A DNA stretch of 64,000 nucleotides, from contig NC_009943.1 in NCBI RefSeq assembly GCF_000018405.1, forward strand, positions 3,880,168-3,944,167. The letters are read 5' to 3'. Below the pieces are notes generated by a model. That model saw only the letters and a list, made by a program, of their open reading frames with translations, made no database searches and was not told the origin of the DNA. The DNA comes from Desulfosudis oleivorans Hxd3. GTDB taxonomy: Bacteria; Desulfobacterota; Desulfobacteria; Desulfobacterales; Desulfosudaceae. Below, in pieces: positions 54,118 to 64,000 of the stretch (positions are counted from its first letter, which is position 1; the number at the start of each line of letters is the position of its first letter). The position numbers were made by a program, and so were the translations under genes.

Positions 54118-57100
54118 TCCACAACCTGGCTCTGCTGGTGGCATTAAGCATCGTCTCCGGATTTATTGAAAAACGGTGGCCCCGCCACACCCGGGCGGGT
54201 ATCGGGCTTCAGGGCCTTCTTTTCGGCGGCACCGCGGTGCTGGGGATGCTGCGGCCCCTGAACCTGGGGCCCGGCCTGATTTTTGACGGCCGGTCCATCA
54301 TGGTCAGCCTGTGCGCCCTGTTTTTCGGCCCCTGGGCCGCGGCCGTGGCGAGTGCGCTGCCCATGGCCTGCCGGGTCTGGCTGGGAGGGGCCGGCACACT
54401 GACCGGCCTGCTGGTGATCCTTTCGTCGGCCGTTGTCGGCCTGCTGGCCCGGTATCGCCTTCAGCCGGATACGCGGCCCCCGTCCGTTCAGGCCCTCTAC
54501 CTGTTCGGCATGGCCGTCCACCTGGCCATGATCGCCCTGATGTTCACCCTGCCCGAAGGGGCCGGCATGGCGGTTATCCGACGCATCGGCCCGCCGGTGC
54601 TGCTGCTCTATCCCCTGGCCACCATCCTTGCCGGAAAGATTTTGAGCGACCAGGTGAAAGCCGGGCAACAGCTGGCGGTCCTGCTGGAGAGCGAAAAACG
54701 ATTACGCGCAACCCTTGATGCAACGCCCTTTCCAATTGCAGTTGTTGATTTACAGGATGATACCATTTTTTTCTGGAGTCGCAGCGCGCTTGAACTTTTT
54801 GGACATACGGCATACACAACTTCGGAATGGTATCAGATAGCGTACCCCGATCCTGATTACAGGCAAGACGTGATTGAACGGTGGAAGCCGTTTCTTGAAA
54901 AAGCCAGGAACTCCGGCCAGACGGTTAACACCGGTGAATATCGAGTGACCTGCAAGGATGGATCTGAACGTATTTGTGAGCTCTATGCCACCTTTCTCCC
55001 CGATAATCTTATCGTGACATTCAGCGACATCACCGAGCAAAAAAAGGCCGAGGCGTCGCTGCGATCAAATTATGCGCTGCTGCAGATTGCCGGGGAAACC
55101 GCCGGATTCGGCGGCTGGGACGTGGATTTAAAAACATATATTTCAACCTGGTCGGATACGGTGGCCGACATTCACGAAATGCCGCACGGCTACGCGCCGC
55201 CTGTGGAGGAGGGTATTAAGTTTTATGCGCCCGAATGGCGGGAAAGAATCACTCGGGTTTTTACAGATTGCGCTCAAAAAGGCATTCCCTATGATGAGGA
55301 AATGGAGATCCTTACATCAAAAGGAAAACGCGTATGGGTGCGGACCATTGGCAGATCGGTGAAAGATGAAAACGGCAGGATTATCAAAGTACAGGGTTCT
55401 TTTCAGGACATCAGCGAACACAAACGGACGGAAGGGAAACTGAAAGAACAGGCACAATTATTTAAGGCCGTTTCTGATAATATGTTTGACCTTGTTGCCT
55501 TGACTGACCTGGAAGGCAATTTCATATTCGTGGGCGCCTCACACAATATATTGGGATATGATATCGATTCCCTGATTGGACGAAATGTTCTGGAATTCGT
55601 CCACCCGGAGGATGTGCAGCAAGTATCCGTTTCTTTTCGTGACTTCCTGTCCACAGGCGATGACAGTCGAAAAGTGGAGTACCGCTATCGATGCGCGGAT
55701 GAAAGCTATCTCTGGTTCGAGACTGTCGGAAGATTTGTCCGGGATGATAATGGTGATTTAAAGGGAATTGTCTTCAGCACAAGGGACGTCACCGAACGCA
55801 GGCGGATCGAACAGGAACTGAAAGAAAGCGAAGAGCGTTTCAGGGCGTTGCATAACGCTTCTTTCGGGGGAATCGCCATTCACGACAAGGGCCTCATCCT
55901 GGAATGCAACCAGGGGTTGTCCGAGATCACCGGTTATACCTATGATGAACTGATCGGGATGCAGGGGTTGTCACTGATCTCCGACGGCACGCGGGACAAG
56001 GTTGTACGCAATATTAACGCCGGTTATGAAAAGCCCTATGAGGCGGAAGGCGTCCGCAAAAACGGTGGAATATATCCTCTCCGGCTGGAAGCCAGAAACA
56101 TCAGATACAAAGGCAAAGATGTCAGGGTGGTGGAGTTTAGAGACATCACTGAAAACAAGCGGGCTGAGAAAGAAAAAGAACATCTTGAGGCGCAGCTCAG
56201 CCATGCACAGAAGATGGAGTCCGTGGGCCGGCTGGCCGGGGGCGTGGCCCATGATTTCAACAACATGCTCAACGTGATTCTCGGGTACACCGAACTGGCC
56301 CTGCAGAACATGGACAAAGACGACCCCCTTTACAACGACCTGACCGAAATCCTTGACGCGGCCCGGCGCTCGTCCGACATCACCCGGCAACTGCTGGCCT
56401 TTGCCCGGCGCCAGACCATCGCGCCCCGCACCATCGATCTGAACGAGACCGTGGAGGGCATGCTCAAGATGCTGCGCCGCCTCATCGGCGAAGACATCGA
56501 CCTTGCCTGGGAACCGAGCTCGGGCCTGTGGCTGGTGAACATGGACCCGGCCCAGGTGGACCAGGTGCTGGCCAACCTGCTGGTCAATGCCCGGGACGCC
56601 ATTGACGGCGTAGGTAGGGTCACCATTGAGACGGACAACGCTGTTCTGGACGAAGCCTACTGCGCCGACCGGCCCGGCTTTGTTCCCGGCGAATTTGTAC
56701 TGCTGGCGGTCAGCGACAGCGGCTGCGGCATGGACAAAAACACAATGGACAACCTGTTTGAGCCGTTTTTTACCACCAAAACCGTAGGCAAAGGCACGGG
56801 CCTGGGCCTGGCCACGGTCTACGGCATTGTCCGGCAGAACGAGGGGTTCATTACTGTGCACAGCGAGCCTGGCCAGGGCACCACCTTCAAAATCTACCTG
56901 CCCCGCCACGTGGGAGATGCCGTCTTCGAGCCGCTTTTCACTGAACCGGAAACACCCCTTGGCACCGGCCAAACCGTGCTGGTGGTGGAAGATGAGGAAG
57001 CGATTTTAAGGCTTGCCGACAAGATGCTGACCGGCATGGGCTACACCGTACTGACGGCGCCCGGCCCGGCCGCGGCCCTGGAACTGGCAAAACAGCACAC

Positions 57101-57321
57101 CGGCCCCATCGACCTGCTGATAACCGATGTGGTGATGCCGGAAATGAACGGCCGGGATCTGGCGAAAAAGCTAAGAGAGGGATATCCGGATCTGCGGGTG
57201 CTGTTCATGTCCGGGTACACGGCCAATGTCATCGCCCACCGCGGCATTCTGGACAGGGGGGTGCAGTTCATCCAGAAACCGTTTAATAAAAGCGACCTGG
57301 CACGAAAGGTGAGAGAAGCCT

Positions 57322-57338
<17 letters not shown>
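54099..57338 (+). CDS. Hybrid histidine kinase with 5TMR-LYT membrane sensor (array member 4)
   Basis: 1079 residues, AATAGGGAG upstream. Residues 1-190 match the LytS-type five-helix receptor domain ([51 protein letters not shown]), which in relatives senses small ligands or membrane state. About four PAS domains follow (from about residues 205, 325, 455 and 580), then HisKA His718 in [17 protein letters not shown], HATPase ([22 protein letters not shown]) and receiver Asp1010. From the H-box to the end it is nearly identical to array member 3 at the DNA level. It ends GNDE-TGA inside the GAATGATGAATGA repeat, as the family apparently should. Confidence 0.94.
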
Positions 57339-59455
<2,117 letters not shown>

Positions 59456-59502
59456 TGAATGATGAAACGGCATAAAGCCACCATTCGATAAAGAGGGTAA
59501 TT

Positions 59503-59865
59503 ATGAACGACACGCTGCTGGTCATCGAAGACAACGCGCAGAACCTTTACCTGATGCGGTTTCTGCTGGAAAAAAACGGGTTTTCCGTCATCGGCGCAGG
59601 GACCGGCAGAGCCGGTATTGAAGCGGCCCTGCAAAACAAGCCCAGGGCCATTCTGCTGGATATTCAGCTGCCGGAAATGGACGGCTACGCCGTGGCCGCG
59701 GAAATCAAAAAACACGCCGAGCTGGCGAATGTGCCGATCATCGCGGTGACTTCTTACGCCATGGTCGGCGACCGGGAGCGGGTTCTGGCCGCCGGTGCCG
59801 ACGGCTATATTGAAAAGCCCATCAACCCGGAGACCTTTGTGGAAGAGATCAGAGGGTATTTATAA
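59503..59865 (+). CDS. Single-domain response regulator (DivK/CheY-like)
   Basis: 120 residues, AGAGGG upstream. A complete stand-alone receiver: Glu9/Asp10 acidic pair (VIEDNAQN), phospho-acceptor Asp53 in ILLDIQLPEMDGY, the Thr/Ser of VTSYAM and the Lys of YIEKPINP. The PxMDGY and NxxN patterns are those of receivers that serve as detached partners of HEL-type kinases. It lies directly after the receiver-less EvgS-like kinase and before a receiver-headed hybrid kinase, so it is the likely phosphate carrier between them. Confidence 0.95.
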   Translation: MNDTLLVIEDNAQNLYLMRFLLEKNGFSVIGAGTGRAGIEAALQNKPRAILLDIQLPEMDGYAVAAEIKKHAELANVPIIAVTSYAMVGDRERVLAAGADGYIEKPINPETFVEEIRGYL

Positions 59866-60067
59866 ACAATGATGAATGCGGAATGATGAATGATGAAATG
59901 AATAATGTTATCATTCAAGAAACGCCTGACGGAGTCATTATCAACAAGTTGCCGGTTCGTAGTGTACCTGTAAGCGTCTTTAAGCATGAGAAAAAAGGGT
60001 AAGAATGCGCTCTTTTTTTCATCATTCATCATTCCGCATTCATCATTCCTTCAAACGGGAGAACACC
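59866..60067. repeat. Inverted pair of GAATGATGAATGCGG-type repeats, pair 4, with decayed GTAGTG element
   Basis: Forward copy about 59869-59897 and inverted copy about 60017-60051. Between them AACGCCTGACGGAGTCATTA and GTTCGTAGTGTACCTGTAAG resemble the two ends of the element at 2711-2779. Confidence 0.75.
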
Positions 60068-62893
60068 ATGAACATCCTCATTGTCGATGACCGCGAAGAG
60101 AACCGCTACCTTCTGGAGCGCCTGCTTCAGGGAAACGGGCACACGGTCCGGCAGGCTGCCAACGGGGCCGAGGCCATGGAAATACTGACGGCCGGCGGCA
60201 TCGACCTGGTCATCAGTGATATTCTCATGCCGGTGATGGACGGGTTCCAGTTGTGTCGCAAGGTGAAAACCGACGAAACCTTGCACGCTATTCCCTTTAT
60301 CGTCTACACCGCCACCTATACCGGCCCCCAGGACGAGGCCTTTGCCCTGAAAATCGGCGCGGACCGTTTTATTCAAAAACCCTGCGAGGTCGACGTGCTG
60401 TTATCGGCCATCAACGAGGTAATGGCCGTCGGTGGCGGCCGGGTGGCAGAGCCGGTACAGGAGGAGGAAGCCCTCAAACTTTACAGTGAACGGCTGATAA
60501 GAAAGCTGGAACAGAAAATGCTTCAGGCCGAACAGGAACTCCAGGCTCGGCAGGAAGCCGAGCAGGCCCTGCGCGAAAGCGAGTCCCGGTTCCGGCTCTT
60601 GGCGGAGACCGCGCCCGTTGGTATCATTATCGAAGACCGGGATCAGAACGTCCTGTATGTGAGCCCCACGTGTATCTCTCTTTGCGGTTACGCGCCTGAA
60701 GAGACACCAACAATGGAGGCATGGTTTTCGCTTGTCTGCCCCGACGAAACCCTGAGAAACCGGGTGCGCGCGGAATGGGCCGCAGCGGTTGAAACGGCAA
60801 CAAAAACCGGGGTCGAAATTCAGCCCATGGAGTTTCCCGTCACCTGCAGGGACGGCACGGTTCGGGATATTGAGTTTCGCATGTCCGCCACTCAGGACCT
60901 GGATTTTGTGGTGCTGTCCGATGTCACCAGCCGCAGGCGGGCCGAGCAGGCCCTGCGCGAAAGCGAACGCAAGTACCGTCGGCTGGCGGAAAATACGTCG
61001 GACGTGGTCTGGACCGCGGACATGAACCTGAACACCACCTATGTCAGCCCCTCGGTGGAGCGACTGGTGGGAGAACCGGTCGGCCTGCACATTCAGCGAA
61101 CCATGGAGGAAAAATTTCCCGCCGATTCCCTGAACCGGCTTTATGCTGTTTTTGCCAAAGAGCTGGAAAACGAAAAAGACCCGGCCTGTGACAAAAACCG
61201 GTCCCGCCTGGTGGAGGTTCAGCACTTTCGGGCCGACAGCAGCACCGTCTGGGTTTCGATCAACATCTCGTTTATTCGGGATACCACCGGCCGGCCCATC
61301 GGACTACAGGGCATCACCCGGGACATCACCGAACGCAAACAGGCTGAACAGGCGCTGCGGGAGAGCGAGGAACGGTACCGGACCATTCTGGAAAACATCG
61401 AGGCCGGTTACTATGAAGTGGACCTGGCCGGCAACTTCACCTTTTTCAACCAGGCCATGTGCCAGATTCTGGGATATGCGGAAGATGAGCTGCTGGGCAT
61501 GAACAACAGATCCTACATGGACGACGAAAACGCCAAAAAGGTGTTTCACACCTTCAACCAGGTGTTCACAAGCGGAAAAACAGCCAAAGCCTTTGACTGG
61601 GAACTGATTCGAAAAGACAACACCCGCTGTTTTGTGGACACGTCGATTGCACTGATGCGGGATGCCGAGAACAACCCCGTGGGGTTCCGGGGAATCGCCC
61701 GGGACATTTCGGAGTGGAAACAGGCCGAGGCGGAGCGGGAAAGACTTTCAACCCAGCTGCTTCAGGCCCAGAAAATGGAGTCCGTGGGCCGGCTGGCCGG
61801 CGGCGTGGCCCATGATTTTAACAACATGCTTTCCGTGATTCTGGGATACACGGAACTGGCCATGCACCGGGTGCCGCCCCACGACCCCCTTTACGAGGAT
61901 TTAAGAGAAATTCTGTCCGCAGCCAAACGCTCCTCGGAAATCACCCGGCAGCTGCTGGCCTTTGCCCGCAAACAGACCAGCAGCCCGAAAGTGATCGACT
62001 TAAGCGACACCGTGGAGAACATGTTAAAGATGCTGCGGCGGCTCATCGGTGAAGATATCGACCTTGCGTGGAACCCCGGTCCGGGTCTCTGGACCGTGAA
62101 CATGGATCCGGCCCAGATAAGCCAGATTCTGGCCAACCTGCTGGTCAATGCCAGAGACGCCATCGGCGGGGTGGGCAAAGTCACCATCGAGACCGGCAAC
62201 GTCAGCTTTGATCAGGACTACTGCGAAGATCACAACGAATTTTTGCCCGGAGACTATGTGGTGCTGGCCGTGAGCGACGACGGTTGCGGCATGGACAGAA
62301 AAACCCGGGACCGCCTGTTCGAGCCCTTTTTCACCACCAAAGAGGTGGGGAAGGGCACGGGCCTGGGCCTGGCCACGGTCTATGGCATTGTCAGCCAGAA
62401 CAACGGGTTTATAAATGTTTACAGCGAGCCGGGCCAGGGCACCACCTTTCGTATCTACCTGCCCCGCCACGGCGGGGCCCTGTCCACCGCCCATCAACCC
62501 GGACCGGCCACGGCGCCCCGCGGCACCGGAGAAACCATTCTGGTGGTGGAGGACGAGGCCGCCATTCTCAAGCTGACCCAGCGGGTCCTGTCCGGGCTGG
62601 GTTATACCGTTCTGACCGCGGAGACCCCGGCCCAGGCACTGAAGCTGGCCATGGAACACAGTGACCGGATCGACCTGCTGATCACGGATGTGATCATGCC
62701 GGAGATGAACGGCCGGGACCTGGCCGACCGGCTGAACGCCCTGCAACCGGACCTCAAAATCCTCTATATGTCAGGCTACACCGCCGATGTCATTGCCCAC
62801 AGAGGCATACTGGAGCCCGGCGTCCACTTTATTCAGAAACCCTTTTCCAACCAGGACCTGGCAAAAAAGGTAAAGGCCGTGCTGGGAGGATAG
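60068..62893 (+). CDS. Cytosolic receiver-PAS-kinase-receiver hybrid histidine kinase (array member 5)
   Basis: 941 residues from ATG 60068 (GGGAGA upstream). An earlier in-frame start at 60005 would add repeat-encoded [13 protein letters not shown] and is unlikely. N-terminal receiver with Asp51 ([15 protein letters not shown]), coiled coil, three PAS domains (from about 175, 305 and 430), HisKA His582 in [17 protein letters not shown], HATPase ([22 protein letters not shown]) and terminal receiver Asp874 ([13 protein letters not shown]). The third PAS is close in sequence to the fourth PAS of array member 1 (NIE(A/T)[15 protein letters not shown]). No membrane segment, so input probably comes through the N-terminal receiver from the neighbouring proteins. 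Confidence 0.94.
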   Translation: MNILIVDDREENRYLLERLLQGNGHTVRQAANGAEAMEILTAGGIDLVISDILMPVMDGFQLCRKVKTDETLHAIPFIVYTATYTGPQDEAFALKIGADRFIQKPCEVDVLLSAINEVMAVGGGRVAEPVQEEEALKLYSERLIRKLEQKMLQAEQELQARQEAEQALRESESRFRLLAETAPVGIIIEDRDQNVLYVSPTCISLCGYAPEETPTMEAWFSLVCPDETLRNRVRAEWAAAVETATKTGVEIQPMEFPVTCRDGTVRDIEFRMSATQDLDFVVLSDVTSRRRAEQALRESERKYRRLAENTSDVVWTADMNLNTTYVSPSVERLVGEPVGLHIQRTMEEKFPADSLNRLYAVFAKELENEKDPACDKNRSRLVEVQHFRADSSTVWVSINISFIRDTTGRPIGLQGITRDITERKQAEQALRESEERYRTILENIEAGYYEVDLAGNFTFFNQAMCQILGYAEDELLGMNNRSYMDDENAKKVFHTFNQVFTSGKTAKAFDWELIRKDNTRCFVDTSIALMRDAENNPVGFRGIARDISEWKQAEAERERLSTQLLQAQKMESVGRLAGGVAHDFNNMLSVILGYTELAMHRVPPHDPLYEDLREILSAAKRSSEITRQLLAFARKQTSSPKVIDLSDTVENMLKMLRRLIGEDIDLAWNPGPGLWTVNMDPAQISQILANLLVNARDAIGGVGKVTIETGNVSFDQDYCEDHNEFLPGDYVVLAVSDDGCGMDRKTRDRLFEPFFTTKEVGKGTGLGLATVYGIVSQNNGFINVYSEPGQGTTFRIYLPRHGGALSTAHQPGPATAPRGTGETILVVEDEAAILKLTQRVLSGLGYTVLTAETPAQALKLAMEHSDRIDLLITDVIMPEMNGRDLADRLNALQPDLKILYMSGYTADVIAHRGILEPGVHFIQKPFSNQDLAKKVKAVLGG

Positions 62894-62960
62894 AAATTGA
62901 TTATTGATGATTGGCGATTGACAATTGACAATTAACAACAATCAATCATCAATAAAAAAG
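62890..62960. repeat. AT-rich inverted repeat after the kinase array
   Basis: TTATTGATGATTG and CAATCATCAATAA arms enclose GACAATTGACAATTAACAAC. An A-run follows on the plus strand rather than a U-tract, so this looks like a small dispersed repeat and not a terminator. Confidence 0.55.
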
Positions 62961-62997
62961 GGCACGACCACCGGATAAAACCGGGTCGCCGGTCCTT

Positions 62998-63040
62998 AAA
63001 AACAAAAAGCACTCAAGGGGCTTTCCCGTTGAGTGCTTTA
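62998..63040 (-). terminator. Rho-independent terminator of the tRNA operon
   Basis: Minus strand: AAAGCACTCAA-N12-TTGAGTGCTTT followed directly by TTGTTTTT. It lies just past the 3' end of tRNA-Glu. Confidence 0.85.
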
Positions 63041-63048
63041 AAAGTTTG

Positions 63049-63126
63049 TGGCGTCCCCAAGGGGATTCGAACCCCTGTCGCCGGCGTGAAAGGCCGGTGT
63101 CCTGGGCCGGGCTAGACGATGGGGAC
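63049..63126 (-). tRNA. tRNA-Glu (anticodon TTC)
   Basis: 78 nt including an encoded CCA (63049-63051). Acceptor GTCCCCA/TGGGGAC, discriminator G, anticodon stem CCGGC/GCCGG with loop CTTTCAC, T arm AGGGGTTCGAATCCCCT. It supplies Glu-tRNA, also the substrate of HemA. Confidence 0.93.
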
Positions 63127-63145
63127 GCAAGGTAACGCCGCAAAC

Positions 63146-63221
63146 TGGTGGGCCGTGTTGGACTCGAACCAACGACTCTCTGCTTAAAAGGCAGATACTC
63201 TACCGGCTGAGTTAACGGCCC
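63146..63221 (-). tRNA. tRNA-Lys (anticodon TTT)
   Basis: 76 nt including an encoded CCA (63146-63148). Acceptor GGGCCGT/ACGGCCC, discriminator A, anticodon stem TCTGC/GCAGA with loop CTTTTAA, T-loop GGTTCGAGTCC. First gene of the two-tRNA transcript; 19 bp separate it from tRNA-Glu. Confidence 0.94.
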
Positions 63222-63233
63222 TAAAATTTATAA

Positions 63234-63262
63234 ATGATAAAGAAGGCAGGCAGGCATGTCAA
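63234..63262 (-). promoter_or_regulatory. Sigma-70 promoter of the tRNA operon
   Basis: Minus strand TTGACA-N17-TATCAT, with the -10 element 12 bp before the tRNA-Lys 5' end. Confidence 0.8.
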
Positions 63263-63851
63263 TAAAAAAGCAGCGGTATAGCAATTTTTTTGGTGTGTCC
63301 CAAAATTTTGTTTTTTTAAAAATAGGAGAAAACACTCGTTTTGGCATGATTTTCAAAGAAACGCAAAAAAGCGGGGCTTTGAAAGCCGTTGGGTAACTGC
63401 CTTTAACGTATGCAAAATTGCTTTTTGAAAATTTTGTTGGGTTTTGGCGTAGTTGTCAAAAACATTAGGTATAATACCTTAAAAAACAATATGTTATTTT
63501 TATTGCGCGAACGCTGTTTACATAAGTGCCATCCTGAGATAATCCGGCTTGACCTCAATCATGAACCAGATTATCTACAGGCATGATTGTGGCGCTGATC
63601 CCTCCATACTGGCCATAATCAATAAACAGGCTGATTTTTTGGCATTTTCTTGCCGATTTTTTTTGGGTTTTAAAACAACAGCGGAAGATGATTACAAATT
63701 CCGCTGTTTTGCTGTGAGCGCCGGGGACTGCAAGACCCGGCTCTGTACATGCTGTTTTTAACGCCGAGATCCTGGCGTTTGTTTTTTGGGGGCGGGTACT
63801 TAGAACGACAACGTCTTCGTTTTTTTGATGTTCTTGTAAAAGGCGATGTAA
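63263..63851. other. Gene-poor AT-rich interval
   Basis: No supported gene. A plus-strand frame of 70 codons (63549-63761) starts at TTG without a ribosome-binding site and gives a cysteine/phenylalanine-rich product with no family features. No repeat family seen elsewhere in the window was recognised before the MITE at 63852. Confidence 0.6.
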
Positions 63852-63991
63852 GATGGCAAAGTAAAAAGTTCAAGATCAAGGCGTCGCAAATCCCGAAAAA
63901 TGAGGCGTACTTGTCGTACGCCGCAGTGACGAGGGGTGCAGCGCAACGCAGCCGGCCGCCTTGCGGCAATTGGGCTTTTTACGAAGCCATC
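63852..63991. mobile_element. MITE with GATGGC...GTAAAAAGT termini, copy 2
   Basis: 140 bp. The core GAGGCGTACTTGTCGTACGC and the following GACGAGGGGTGCAGCGCAAC are identical to copy 1 at 37433-37557. The right part has an extra CCGGCCGCCTTGCGGCAAT. Left end GATGGCAAAGTAAAAAGTTC, right end GGGCTTTTTACGAAGCCATC. Confidence 0.85.
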
Positions 63992-64000
63992 AATTTTTTT

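Noticed and set aside
63049..63221. tRNA genes as an integration (att) site
   Set aside because: No integrase gene and no direct repeat of a tRNA 3' end found in the flanking sequence.
63549..63761. Plus-strand 70-codon frame near the right end
   Set aside because: TTG start without ribosome-binding site, no recognisable motif, and low-complexity Cys/Phe composition.

Overview
The window is a GC-rich chromosomal segment, most likely from a sulfate-reducing deltaproteobacterium of the Desulfobacterales. The grounds are a siroheme/HemX/HemA tetrapyrrole operon, a selenium-handling operon with a selenocysteine-containing SelD, many sigma-54 systems, very large PAS-rich hybrid kinases, and an ISNCY-family insertion sequence of the ISDol1 kind (that group is named after Desulfococcus oleovorans). 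The species is an inference; no rRNA is present.

Region 1 (1-2485): the tail of a siroheme synthase-type gene, a HemX/CcsA membrane protein and hemA. Region 2 (2936-9236): a sigma-54 activator with a degenerate receiver, divergent from a small uncharacterised biosynthetic cluster: a pyruvoyl AdoMet-decarboxylase-family protein, a GNAT-like transferase, an ATP-grasp ligase and a fold-III PLP decarboxylase. The cluster has a well-formed sigma-54 promoter, and MITE-like repeats flank the GNAT gene. Region 3 (9766-14268): selenium/sulfur trafficking (small zinc-ribbon protein, YedE, TusA-like, DUF3343, ribokinase-fold protein, SelD read through an in-frame TGA). Intergenic spaces in regions 1-3 carry copies of a CGATAGCGATCCCGAT-type repeat and REP-like hairpins.

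Region 4 (14396-16848) is a mobile-element nest: a complete IS with a 7-bp target duplication beside two MITEs that share its terminal sequence. Region 5 (17027-28007) is a five-gene operon of exported DUF11-type surface proteins, including a 2118-residue protein that combines DUF11 domains, an OmpA-like domain and a probable outer-membrane barrel. Region 6 (28040-40886, minus strand) holds a non-cellulosomal cohesin/dockerin set (a secreted HAF-repeat/cohesin/dockerin protein, a small cohesin and a membrane-anchored cohesin). Two near-identical sigma-54 promoters with palindromic upstream sites precede these genes, and an adjacent kinase/NtrC-type regulator pair is the natural candidate to drive them. 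An HD-GYP regulator, a degenerate kinase and a hybrid kinase lie downstream.

Region 7 (41095-62893) is a tandem array of hybrid histidine kinases with varied sensor domains and near-identical C-terminal halves, plus a kinase-less double-SBP sensor, an EvgS-like kinase and a lone receiver. Its intergenic spaces contain inverted pairs of a GAATGATGAATGCGG-type repeat that encodes the termini of several of these proteins, and remnants of four-helix-bundle genes. Region 8 (63049-64000) holds tRNA-Lys and tRNA-Glu with promoter and terminator, then a gene-poor end with a MITE.
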